A stretch of 64,000 bases of DNA, from NCBI GenBank assembly GCA_010645155.1, contig CM021322.1, forward strand, positions 12,530,215-12,594,214, read 5' to 3'. A program made the position numbers and the translations under genes. Origin of the DNA: Tigriopus japonicus. Lineage: Eukaryota > Arthropoda > Copepoda > Harpacticoida > Harpacticidae. Below, in pieces: positions 46,019 through 57,873 of this stretch (its first letter is position 1; every line of letters starts with the position of its first letter). Below the pieces are notes generated by a model. The model was not told the origin of the DNA. It saw only the letters and a list, made by a program, of their open reading frames with translations, and ran no database searches.

Positions 46019-47226
46019 ACATATACCTCAAGAGGGCCGGAAAATTTATAACATATTTTGTGTCATCTTGAGCTTTGAGAAAATACACCTTTTGAATCGG
46101 ACATTTTCAAGAAAACTCCTGCCATTTCGAGAAATTTCAAGGAAAAGAAGACACTTTTGGTTTGATGAGATAGAGAATGACCATTCTCTTCCTTTGGCAT
46201 GCGAGACCATCTTTTTGGGGTTCTTGTATGAATACTAGATGAATGATGGGTTTAATCATACAAATCATTCATGGACATTATTCGAGATAAAAATCGGAGA
46301 AAACTTGACAAGAAATGCCACTAAACCTGGGACCGTTTGCTTTGAAATTACTTTGAAGCAAGCAAGGGCTTCATCTACAAGTATGAACAAAAGTATTTTT
46401 TTATTGCTTGATTTTTCCGAATTTGCTATTTTCCTAGTTTTCAGTAACACACTATGTAGCACAAAGTTTAGATCAGTTAGGTTGAGGCTTTTTAACTGTT
46501 TAACTTAAACTCAGGAATGTATTCGTTAAAAAATCAACTCAAGCAGAGACCGCATAAATAATCCCTTGCAATTACGAATTGTTTTATTGGGCCCGTGTCA
46601 TTCACTTAGGTTTATTTATTTGCCTCTGCATTTGATTTCAAAACCTTCATGCCGCCATATTAAAAGAAGTGATCCTGTATTGGGAATGACATAAGTTAAT
46701 TTTCTTGAATCTTTAAAAGAAAACAGGGTTCAAAAATTGCTAGGACAGCCATTTTCGTCGGAATTTTGGAGAAAGAAGACATTTCTTTTTTGTTGTTCAA
46801 AAGACAAAGGAAGTAATAACTCCTTTGTATCTCATACCCAAGACGCTTTAATGAGCTTTAGTTCAGTAAGTCATAGATATCGAATGTACTTTGCTAATAA
46901 CATCCGGGGTTTGATAAATAAGTAAAGCATTCGAGACCGAAACTCATGAACTCTAAGGAGAATTTATGTCAGAAGGAAGCCGAGCAAAGCAAGGAGTCAT
47001 GAAGCGAGTCCTTACATTACTTATGTTTGTATTTTCTCCGAAAGTCTAGTTACCCAGAGGTCATAAATAAATTAGATGTCTCTGAAGCTTTGGCAAGATC
47101 AGATTTTCTTTAACCATGTTTATCAAGGTAATACCAGATTCATCATTCTCTTTGGTATCTTCGGAAGAACAATAATCATTCGAAAGATCAAACTGTATTG
47201 AAATATTTTCATCATAAGGTTCTTTT
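46019..47226. other. Intergenic, nothing recognised
   Basis: AT-rich; the open frames have no recognisable family features. Confidence 0.4.
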
Positions 47227-47657
47227 TTATGTGGCAACACTTGCCGATTCCATGAGATGCTTGGCTTTGCCGCTCTTTTTAAGGTTTATAGTTTCTTGCG
47301 TTTTGGATGTGGTTCCCTTGTTAACTAAGAGCTGGTCAGAAGTCCCTCTTTGATAATACCAATATGATCCAATTGGCATAACAATAGTAAACGAAATGAA
47401 ATATTTAGAAGGTAATCTGCTTTCACTAAGACCGTACATCCCTGCACTATTGTACGATCATTGATGACGCTCAGGAACCAATCAGTATTTTTCACCGAAC
47501 CAAACGGTTTTTTTTTAATATCTAGAGTATACATGTAGTTCAACAACAGAATTGGTTCCTTTTTGTAATCGAAATCAACAGATGGAAAATGTGCTTTCCT
47601 CCCACACAAAGTTGCATGAAACGGTATTTTAATGCCAAAAGGTTGTCGATAAAACAA
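47227..47657 (-). other. Two overlapping unassigned ORFs, possibly one frameshifted coding remnant
   Basis: Two minus-strand frames (47657-47325 and 47439-47227) overlap. Reading NTDWFLSVINDRTIVQGC in the first and then SRLPSKYFISFTIVMPIGSY in the second gives a composition weakly like the ligand-binding lobe of ionotropic glutamate-type receptors. This is a faint resemblance. It could equally be non-coding. Confidence 0.2.
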
Positions 47658-48180
47658 ATGAGAGAATTGGATGCACGCTTGTTTCCATTCTAGTAAAATC
47701 TAAATGAATTCGGTTCCTTGACAGTTTTCATAGAGAAGCAGTAACAGATGATTACTGGTTATGAGCAATTCTCGGGGTCATATTAATCTCGCAAATAATT
47801 AGGGATAAGCTAGAGCTAAGACCCAGACTCTTCAAAACTCGAGTTTTTTTGTAGTACATAAGCGACGAAAGCTTTTGCTTGGCTTGAGACCAATTTGGCG
47901 AAAGTCAAAGTTATTACTGAGTTTTGGCGAACTTGGAGAGACTTTGCCAAAACTTGTACAACTCTGAGCTCCAGATATCTAATCCATCCGCGACCATTTG
48001 CTTATATTTTGCCCTAAGAACAAGAATCAAGAACTGAATCCGTTTTTTAAAACCTATTTAGTAACACAATAAAAAGTAGTTATAAAAAGCAAAATTGTTA
48101 TAGAATTGTCATTCAAAACAATTCAGAAGAGAAATTTTGTGAGATTTCTGATCTCAGTATATGGAACCCCACGATATGTC

Positions 48181-48446
48181 AGCTTAAACCCTCCGCCGCC
48201 AACGCCTCTTCTTGTCAGACTCGAAGGGTTGCCAGATGGGGATTTTTGATGCCACTTTTTAGCACTTTTTACAAGATGATAATAGTTTGTCGGTGGCATT
48301 GTCTCACCTACATGTCACAAGTTTTGGTTGGATAATGTCACAAAGGAAAATGTTTGCAATTTCACCAAAATGTTGGGAGAGAAATTGATCTGGCAACTCT
48401 GCCTAAATAAGGCCACCAGAGGTGCTGGCGGCGGAGGGTTGAAGCT
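48181..48446. mobile_element. 266-bp inverted-repeat element
   Basis: The ends AGCTTAAACCCTCCGCCGCC and GGCGGCGGAGGGTTGAAGCT are inverted, and the pairing resumes further in at GGTTGCCAGAT/ATCTGGCAAC, giving imperfect arms of about 65 bp. The GC-rich ends contrast with the AT-rich flanks. No clear target duplication. Confidence 0.6.
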
Positions 48447-49837
48447 CACATTTTGTGCGGCTAATTTGAAATTGAAAAACGTCAATGATTTTTTCGGATC
48501 TTTTGACTAAGATTTTGTGGAGATGTGGATCGGGTTTATATATTATCCTTTCTCATTTCATTCTTTTCATTTCCAATGTAAAAATTACAATTATTTAGCG
48601 ATGTAATTTCAAATGGCTCATGTTAACTAAAACTACAAAAAAAACACACGTTTGGCTACTATCAAACTAGACAGAAGATTGCGACCAAATTCAACTTTTG
48701 ACCACCTCATGTGTCGACGAAATCTTTCCAAAAGGATGAAATCTCATTGTCTAAACTCTAACTGGTCCCTAAACAACTTCCCAAACTTCCCCCCATTTCA
48801 GAGTTTCAGATGTTCAGGCGAGAGTAACCAACCTTGTTAATGAAGGACGGGTCTGTTTTGGCTTCGTTTTCTCTCCCAGCAGATCCGAAATGAAAAAGTT
48901 GTGTTCCACTCCCGACAAACTGACAATCCTGACTTTGAAGCGGTTAGGACGATTTAATTGCTTGGCTCCGCCGGGAGCAACTAACTCACACGACTCAAGG
49001 TGGGAATCGAGTCAGTGGTAATCGGAGATTGTTCTCTTGACATTGATGAGGGCTTTGGGGGGCTCTTACACAATATAGAGAGTCATAATCGGCTCTTGGG
49101 GAAGACAATTTGGCCTTGGAAGGAACAAAAAAAGGCTGTGGAAGTGAAGTCTCCAGAATGATTACCCCCATTACTTAAAGGCTGTCTACAGCGTATTTTA
49201 AGAGTGTCGCATTGAATGAAAGGGGGGGAGGGACGTAATTTGGTAATGAATTCAGAGATGAGAATACCAATCCAAGCCTTTTCAAAAGACGGACGGCTAT
49301 TTCGGGCCTCTGAAGCTTTTTATTAGGGTCCCACAAAAAGACTCTTGGGTTTTTTGCCACTTGAGAGTATAATAAAACAGACGCCTTGTAGGAATACATG
49401 CCATCAGGAAAGAATTCGCAAAAGTTTGGGGTTTGTCTAAAAAGGATTTGTCACAAATTTAGTTTTGTCCTTGTACGTTTTCTTTTTGGGATTCATTGAA
49501 ATTCGTTTTTTTCATGTCGTGCGTCCAAAAATGGGGGATTCATTCATAGGCTTCAATTTTCTTTCAAGGAGCTTCAATGGGATTAATTTTCTTTTAATGA
49601 GACCCTACCTCAATACTCGAGTTGAAAGGAAGGTCTGACTTGTTGGCATGAGAATGGTTTTCAGACTCAAATGCATTCATTTAAACGCGATTACTCTTCG
49701 ATTCTTGAAGTTTGAAAATAATTTCTTAAGGAGTTCTTTCGGGGCAACGAACAGATTTCCAAATTTCTTGTCGAATTCTATGGAGACACTGATTTTAAGT
49801 CGGACAAATCTTAGATATCTAGACGACTGAAAGTCTT
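48447..49837. other. Intergenic, nothing recognised
   Basis: No supported coding or RNA feature. Confidence 0.4.
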
Positions 49838-49940
49838 GCGACCAACCACATGGTTGGTAAAACAATACAATGAATGGTTTCCTGAGAATTGATGATAAAC
49901 CGGTTAATTGTCCTGTTTTGCCAACCAAACAGTTGGTCGC
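49838..49940. repeat. 103-bp inverted-repeat element
   Basis: GCGACCAACCACATGGTTGG and its imperfect inverse CCAACCAAACAGTTGGTCGC end a short element. Each arm contains its own smaller palindrome (CCAACCACATGGTTGG). Confidence 0.6.
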
Positions 49941-52900
49941 GGACCATCAAGTAGTCTAATTATCTCTTTTAATAATAGTGCTCTAAACTCACTACGGTTT
50001 ATTTTCAGTTTCAGTTCAATCCAATGCCGGTTGGAAAAGTTAAGACCTCGCTCTCTTGTGACAAAAATTTACTAAAAGAGGGCTACATATGCATCCTGAA
50101 GCATATTATGTAGTGGGCTTTGAGAGAGCGGAACTTTTGACTCAGACATTTAATGGGTTTCAAATTTATGACAGAGAAAACTCGTTTGTTCGATTGAAAC
50201 TCATAAGATGCTTCTTCTTGGTATCTTGAACCTATATTTCAAGAAGTCCCTAAGTACCTTAACTTCTGGTTCAATTCTTCTTAAAATACCTATTGCAACA
50301 TTTCGCTCCGAGATCCTTCAATCAATGTCGTAAGAGATATGATTTTGTTTTTTCCAGATCAGGGTCAGAAAATCGCATCGGATTATATCTACTATAAATA
50401 TTTCGACTATATCACCTTTAAAAGTCACAATTTTTAGGCCAGCGCTCATTCAGTACAACCAAATACTGGTCTGGTTTCTAATGAAATTGAATATTAAATG
50501 ATTTGTGTTAGACTTAAAAAAGCACCTAACTAGCTCTACTAATAACCGATGGTTCAATTACTTCATCGAACTCTCAAGGAGTGAGGAGAACAAGGAATGA
50601 TTGATTCCAGAATTAAAAAAAAAAAAGTGATTTTTTTTTTCCGATTCAGAAACTAGGCTGAACCGGAAGCTAAATTCTATGACAAAGCCATTGGAAAATT
50701 ATCAATAAGCTCCATTATCTCTTTCAAAACGGGAAACGGGAAGCTGATTAAAAAGACATCATATACGTAGATAAACTTATGATACTGCTCCAAATATTTC
50801 CCCGATTTCGAAGCATTAGGGATTTTTTCCCTTTCTATCTTTTAAAAGGGAGGAAAGTGTTCCTCCAATCACTTTAGTCGTATAAAATACGTTGTAGTAT
50901 GCTCTACAATAGAATAAATGATTGATCTGCTTACTAGCCAGCTCACCATAAATACTTAAAAGGGGCCAAAAACCATTCCCTTGAAACAACATTGTGTCCG
51001 AATGGAACACGTCAAACATCAAAGCTCGAGAGAACCATGATTAAGTTTTTTTTCTGGCTCTGCTGAGTCGACTCTGTTTCCTAACGAACTATTGCCTTGC
51101 AAGGTTTCCTATTCCATTACTCCACTTCCCCAAATTGGCTATATAAATACACCCAGCTTTCCAAAACCGCGATTAAGAGAAAAAAACAATGTCTTGAACA
51201 ACGACCCAACAACATAAAAATTCTAATTTCTTGGAATGTTAAGCTAAAAATCCTTACCCTAGGAGAAATGGAGTGCAGTTGGCTAAAGCCACGAAGAAAA
51301 ACTGAAAAAAACTTGGGCCGAGAGTCCTCCGAAATTGATCCCGAGCGCCGATCGTTCCACTCGCCTTATTCTCTTGGTTCCATGCGTTTGGAACTTGCTT
51401 CGCGTTCCGAACGAGGAAAGGAGCAATGAAAAGAGGAACACGGACCAAAGAGAGGGAAGCAGAATTCTTTAAGCTTATATAAATTTGGGAAAACTGTTTT
51501 AGAAACCATGACATGAAAAACAATGAATGATTGTGGGTGTTTCAAAATAGTTTTCAATTTGGATTCAGTTCCGAACTTAAAGGCTTAAAAATTGTTGAAG
51601 TCTTATGATCCAATGGCGTCCCTGAGAGAGTATGAAACGAAAAAGCTAGTTAATTTCCCATTCAATAAAGTAAAAGAAGATAATGAAAAAACTTGAAAAA
51701 ACGGCTCTAAAAACAACCTTCCTTAGTTTTTTGCACATAAAGATTTTGTTTTCTTTCATGATTTTTATTTGTTTGGCACCTTTTATCTGATCAATAGATC
51801 AAAATTGAAAATTTTGTCGAAGGAAACCCATCGAATCCAAATATCAATTAGGATCAAAATTTGTTACAAAGTTTGGAATTAGATTTTTAGCGAAATCTTG
51901 CCACATGGGCTATTTTTAGTCATTGGACCAAAAAGCACACCACAATCAGACTCTTCGAAAAGCAAGAGACATAGTAAACTCCAAGCCAAAATGGCAACAT
52001 TGCCAACTCGTAAAACATCCGAAGTTTAGACCAACCCTACATGAAAAGCAAAGATTATTACCAGGACAGAGTATAATTTGAATGGATCATCCTCTCTTAA
52101 ATTGGTTCGAGACGTCTATTATGGGAGAAAAGTACAGTTGATGCCCGTACCCGAAAGCATCCAAAAGCTTAGGGATAATCCAGGTGTTGCGGTTAATCCA
52201 CCGAAGCTCAAGAAATGCATTGTAGCAGGCTCTTTCTAACAAACAAAAGCCTTCCAAGGTAATTAGAAGCAGTGGTGGAACTCTTTTGGGCATCCAATTT
52301 TGATGAATAGATGTGTTTTTCAATATACTTGAAAATATTTACATTTATTTGTATAATGTGTTGATACTATTTTATAGATATTCTAGTTGAAAATATTACA
52401 CCATTATATTTAGCTTTTACCAGTAGGAATTCTTTGGAATATTTACCACATTCTTCAAAAGATTTTAAGGGAGCCTCTCTGTACATTTGATAGTGAACAA
52501 ATCTTGGCTACTTTACAGTCAAAATTAGAAAAAAAATAGTGGGAAAAACCTTTTGATCTTGGGTTAAGCATGCATGGTCTATATGTTATGGAATGCGGGA
52601 CAAAGTTGAAAGAGAGGTCTATGTTGTTGTGTTCACTAGAAGGTGTTGTTTGAAGTGCGTTTTATCACGGGACCAATCATTTTTTTAAATTTGATTTCCC
52701 ACGCTGTAACTTTCCGAAAAAAATATGTGTATCGAGTCCTTATCTAGCAAACTTAATCTTCATCGACCAGCCACGGTTGAAGCTTCCCATTTGCCATGCT
52801 ATAAATCACAAGCGCCTTATTGCTTTTCTCCAAGAAATGTGTCTCTAATGTGGTACGCGTATTTTTTACCGCTTCAAAGACCTTCAGTTTCTTTGTCCCG

Positions 52901-53460
52901 CTTGGTCATGGTAATGGTCGGAAATGACAAATCATAAGACTACAGGCTAAAGAGCGAGACCCAAATAATTTTTGGGTTCGTCATTGGGACCCTAATGGTT
53001 CTTGTCTCGCTCCCTTATTTTTAGCATTGGACAGAAAAAACAACTGTGCATAGAAAAGTAAACAAATCATGCACTCAGTTTTTATATTGTAAAATGGAAA
53101 AATGTAAGTTTGTTTTGTTTCAGAGTAGCAATCGCCCACATAAGTTGATCAACTTCGAATTAAGTTGAATGGTCAATGCACAACAGAGCTTAACCAAACT
53201 GAGTCAAGTATTCCAAAATGTCCACAAAAGTGCATTTGTACTAAAGTTAAATATTTACAGCCGTAACTACCATCATGTATTCAAAAAACTGCGCCACCTA
53301 AAGAGGCAAATTGAAAATTCTCTTATTAAATGAGTTAGGTGTCAAGTGTGTCTCCAAAAACATTGAAGTTGAACTTACTTAAAGTTGCATAAAATTTCCC
53401 AAAAATGCATTGGATAAATTGGTTCACACAGACGAAATTACGAATTCTTTTTATTTTTTA
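49941..53460. other. Intergenic, no feature supported
   Basis: 3.5 kb of AT-rich sequence. ORFs of 60-110 codons lack family features. A weak hairpin (GAGCGAGAC/GTCTCGCTC) spans about 52952-53012. Confidence 0.4.
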
Positions 53461-53665
53461 TTTATCATTTTTATTATTATTATTATTATTTTGTTAGTTG
53501 CGGATTTTCTAATACCGCTACAAGAAATGCGATTACTTGCAAACAGAAGGATATCTCCCGACAGCGTATGTTGTATCCCCAGCAGGACTCGAACTTGCGT
53601 CGTCTGGGGAAGCTCTTACTCTCGACCCTTAATAACACGTTAGCACGCGCGGCCATTATGGTGTA
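53461..53665 (-). mobile_element. tRNA-derived SINE, copy 2
   Basis: Reverse complement of the SINE type at 17981. The tRNA-like head has GGCCGCGCGT and the B box AGTTCGAGTCC (53585-53595). The body contains CTTCCCCAGAC. The tail TTGTAGCGGTATTAGAAAAT is followed by an (AAT)n run. The tail equals the 3' end of the LINE at 26955-27740. Confidence 0.7.
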
Positions 53666-54312
53666 GTTTGGCATAGTTTAAGTAAATCTTTTAAATATCC
53701 CATTAATTTTGCAAATATCTTGGCCTTTTGAAGAAAACATTTATAAAATAATTTGTCACTTTTCAGCAATTATTTTCCGTGCCCTGTTGATCTTCTCTTT
53801 CGGTTTCACATTCCACAAAGCCGTCCATAGTATTCATTCTGAGTTTGTAGGAAAAACAAATAACGAACTTTTGGTGTTCGAATAACGATCTTCCATGAAT
53901 TGAACAAAAGTTGACGTCAGATTGACGCCATTCTAAGCAGAATAGATGTCTGAGGGATCTTTGGACGTACCTTTCATTACCTTTGAAAAAACGGATGAGA
54001 CGGTTTCTTTATAGTGTGTATTCTTTTTCAACTATAAATTCAACTTTTCCAGCAGCGGTTTCTGAACAAATGATCAAATGATTCCCAATCATAAATTGAA
54101 TCCTTTTCTATTCAATGATTGAAACTTGACAGCCATATCATGTTCGGGCCAATCAGGACTAAAACTGTTCAAGATTGTATATCCAACGATTGCGTTGACG
54201 TGGCTTTTAGAATTTGAAATTTTCACTTGAAATGACAGATTCAAAGAATTTCAAATTTAAGGTCCTTTTTGGCTCTCCAGAATGTTGAGTTCCTTCAAAT
54301 ACGTACCATGTA
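53666..54312. other. Intergenic, nothing recognised
   Basis: No feature supported. Confidence 0.4.
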
Positions 54313-54320
54313 TCGTAGAT

Positions 54321-54551
54321 CAGGGGTTGGCAACTGCTTTTGGGTTAGGACCCACCAAAGTTGGTAATGTGTCGGCAGGGGTCCATCAAACAGATGCTGG
54401 AAGTTTCATGGGCCCACAATTCAATTATCATAGAGGTCAGGGCCAACGAGTATTTTCTATGAATGGCTTCGGGCCCACTATTTTGGACCTTCCCCATAGC
54501 TCTTGGGCCCACCCAAAACAACCCTGAGCCCACAGGTTGCCCAAGCCCCTG
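54321..54551 (+). mobile_element. hAT-like MITE (CAGGGGTTGGCAAC ends)
   Basis: 231 bp. The left end CAGGGGTTGGCAACTG and the right end CAGGTTGCCCAAGCCCCTG are inverted. The flanking octamers TCGTAGAT and ACGTAGAC agree at 6 of 8. The interior is rich in GGGCCCAC motifs. It is the same family as 63183-63431. Confidence 0.72.
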
Positions 54552-54559
54552 ACGTAGAC

Positions 54560-57429
54560 ATTTTAAAGACGTCAGATCTAGGATCTTCCAAAATGATATT
54601 CATGATTCTAAGCCTTGATTATGATTTGAAAAACGTACCTAACAGGTTGAAGGGGTGCAAAATTTTACAGCTTTCAATCGATTATTTTTAACAAACATCA
54701 TTATTGTCCGGGGTTTTTGTAATGAAAACGTACTAAAGAATGTCACAAATCTCGATCTTTTTGCAAAGAACTCTCTTTCAACAGAAATATCTGGAAAACG
54801 ATAATAAAATAACAATAACAAATCTTATAAATTAATTAAATGAATTAAATGATTAGATAAATAATTCTGATTTTCATTACTTTGTGGGCGTTTTAATCGA
54901 TTGATTAATTTACGTTCAATCAAAGCTTCATCAAATAATATTCAATTTAAGAACATCTTGTGATTTGAGAATAACAGTCGGTAAAAGAATAATGTTGTTG
55001 CAAATGGGCAATCTCCTTCAATCTAGCTATGACCTAAGCACTACAATAGACCTTGGAAGTTCAAAATTGTAGTTCCATTGAATACCAAGGCAGCCAGTTA
55101 ATGAACTATGTTCCTGTACCTTTCATTTGCGTAGCTCATAAATATTAGGTGTTTTTTGCACTTCATTCTACAACGCAAAATTCATACTTGAAGTTTATTG
55201 TCCTGGAAATCAACCAACATTGCTGCAGTTTGTCACACTATTGAAAATAAGCATTGTACTAATTTTCCCTCCCTTTTTGAGTGTGTCTGAAAATGATCAC
55301 TCGGAGTTGCACAAGTGGAGCAAAAAGGGGGCTTCTCCTTTTCTCTTTCATCTCCACCTCGTTCTCTTATGGGTGACTGATAGTAGGTCTAGAAGCTAGT
55401 ACTTGAAACTTGCAATAAATTTGTATTGAGCCAAATTTATGATATTTTGAAATGTGAACATCAAATCTCAGTTCAGTCTTCTAAAGTTTCCACCTAATGG
55501 ACGGTTATTTTAAGGCCCTGGGGGAGGATGAGAGCCATTCAAACTTGTTTGTACTATTTTTTGACTTTTGCATCGACGGTCTTGTGTATTCCGCCACCAG
55601 ATGTCGTGAATCGAGGCCGAATCATGGCACTCTATTGCGTGAGTACGCGCTTGAAATTGACTGGTCACACTTAGGATCAGTGTCAACGCAGGATTCAAGA
55701 AGAAAAAAGAAAACACAGGAAAAAAACTACATTTTACATCATGTTTGTTTCAACAAAACTATTACAATTGAAATTTTGTGCATGCTTTCAAAATTATAGT
55801 GCTTGCTTTAGCTTTGACTGCATTTGATCAAGCAATGAGTTACGGATTGAACATTAAAAACATCAATGACCCATTAATTTAGTCAAGAGGAGGGTTCACA
55901 TCTTGATCAAAACGTTGTGAAGAAGCCCGAAAGGGAATATTCATCGTACCAACTACTAGGAATGCTAACATCCAAATATGTGCAAATTTGATTCATCCAT
56001 GTGAAATGCACCTACAAGATCCGAAACCTTTTGTATCTTCTATGACTAAGGTTCAGTCCTGTTTTGTTCTCTATTCTATTCCTCATCATTGGACCCTTCG
56101 CAAACCAATGAACTTCAATAGAGGCCAAATGGATGAAGCATATTCGAGCTCGAATTCAATGGAAAAAGGATCGTTATTTGATCTCTGGGGTCCAATGTTC
56201 GATTGAGGTACGTCCAGACTGTTCCACATAGAAATACTTGGATAAAAAAGTTTGGTCTGCTCTCAAGCTTTTGCAAAATGGGTTTCAAAAACACAGGAAT
56301 AGCAAACCAGGGTAGATTGATTTCAATAATCAATCGACGGCAAATATAAATTGATTTAAAAAGGTTTAAAAGGAATCGAAAATGGATACATGACTTATGG
56401 TTGAACCCCTTCAATTAAGAAATTAGAGTCTCTCAGAGTTTAAATCAACTCATTCGTCTTAAAAAGATCAATGGGCTTTATTTAGTTTTATCACAAGAAT
56501 TGAAAATCTTGACTTATTTGTGAAGGTGCTGACAAGTGATTTAACCCAAGCTTAAAATTGATGCCTACAGATGGCGTGGAAGGTCAGGCAAGAAAAGAGA
56601 AAAGTCTTGTGGGCTTAAAGCCCACAAATGTTTGCCCCTGCCGTTGCACCAACTTTTGGCAAATTTTTTAAATTTGAATTTAAATCCTTCATAGAAATGC
56701 ACAAAATTACATTAATTTACGACTCAAAATTCAAAGGAAATGTATTTCAACATTACATGAACAAAGAAATATTTTTTCCCATTACATGATTACAATTAGT
56801 AAATCACAGGTCTGAAGGAACTAATTTTGTAAGCCTGTGCAGACTTCCATATCAACAATGTTGTACTTTTTTCCTTGTGTGAGCTTGTGTGAGCCCCACT
56901 CCCCATTTGCCATCTTCACCTACTTCAAAAAACGAATGATGGGGGTATTTCTAGGATCTTGAACCCTTGAATTATTGAGTTGTCGACGGAAGGACAAAAC
57001 TTTTGTGTCACAATACTTAAAGGTTACATCGTGTGCTTTCACAAGTCCGTTTGAAGAGCGGTTTCTTCCGCTCAAAGTAAAAACTTGCTCTTGAGTCACT
57101 AATTAAGCTTGGTCTGATCCGTATTCAATTAGATGCTGTGATCAGGGCTCCTCAAGTAGGTACAACTAAAAATACTAAAAGGCAGAGATTGGCATTCAAA
57201 TCTATGATTGCCCGACCCAGCACGGACTGTCTGTGACGTCATTCATCATGCGGGAAGCCGAAGTTCATGATTAAAGGAACCTTTTCTTCTATGAAACACA
57301 TCTACACTATTTCGCTCATTTGATTGGGCAGTTTGGTTATTGAAAATCCTCAAGTCTGCTGGAAATGTGTCTAAGGTATTTACCCGATATGCAAAAAGTG
57401 AATTTCAACTAGTGTGGAGTTTAAACAGG
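54560..57429. other. Intergenic, no feature supported
   Basis: 2.9 kb. A short perfect hairpin TTGTGGGCTT-A-AAGCCCACAA lies near 56609-56630. No credible gene. Confidence 0.4.
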
Positions 57430-57700
57430 GGCCAATTAATTCACATGATCGGGTGATTGACAGCAAAATCTTAGTGATGTGGAATCTGGGCTTGCGCAAG
57501 TTTTTTTTACGGGAGGTTGCAAGGTAGGGTTACCGCTTGGAGAATGGGTGCTTTGCTCTTGTCTATGAGCAAACAGGAATGTAAGTTTGAGTTGCAACCC
57601 TGCTCAGAAGTCACTAAAGTCAGGGATGCCTTGCCCTTTTGGTGATCCTGAAAGAAAAAACGGGTTTATGAAGACTGGTAGACAGAGGGGAATATGATTT
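57430..57700. repeat. Dispersed repeat segment, copy 1
   Basis: Shares blocks in the same order with 62100-62810: AGTGATGTGGAATCTGGG, GTTGCAACCCTGCTCAGAA and AAAAAACGGGTT then GACTGGTAGACAG. These are probably two copies of an old repeat or duplicated segment. Confidence 0.55.
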
Positions 57701-57709
57701 CACATTTCA

Positions 57710-57873
57710 CAGGGGCCCACAAATTAGCGGTCAAAGAGCTTTGGGCCCACAAGTACAGTACTATGGATGGCTCTCGGGCCCACTATTTTGGACTTTCTCC
57801 ATAGCTCCTGGGCCCACCAACGACCACCCTTGAGCCCACATTTGGGCTGCGGCCCACCGGTTGTCGACCCCTG
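57710..57873 (+). mobile_element. Truncated hAT-like MITE
   Basis: Same family as 63183-63431. It starts at an internal CAGGGGCCCACAAATTAGC and keeps the right end CCGGTTGTCGACCCCTG. The left end (about 85 bp) is missing and no target duplication is seen. Confidence 0.7.

Noticed and set aside
52952..53012. Hairpin with GAGCGAGAC arms as a MITE
   Set aside because: The arms pair well over only about nine bases and there is no target duplication.
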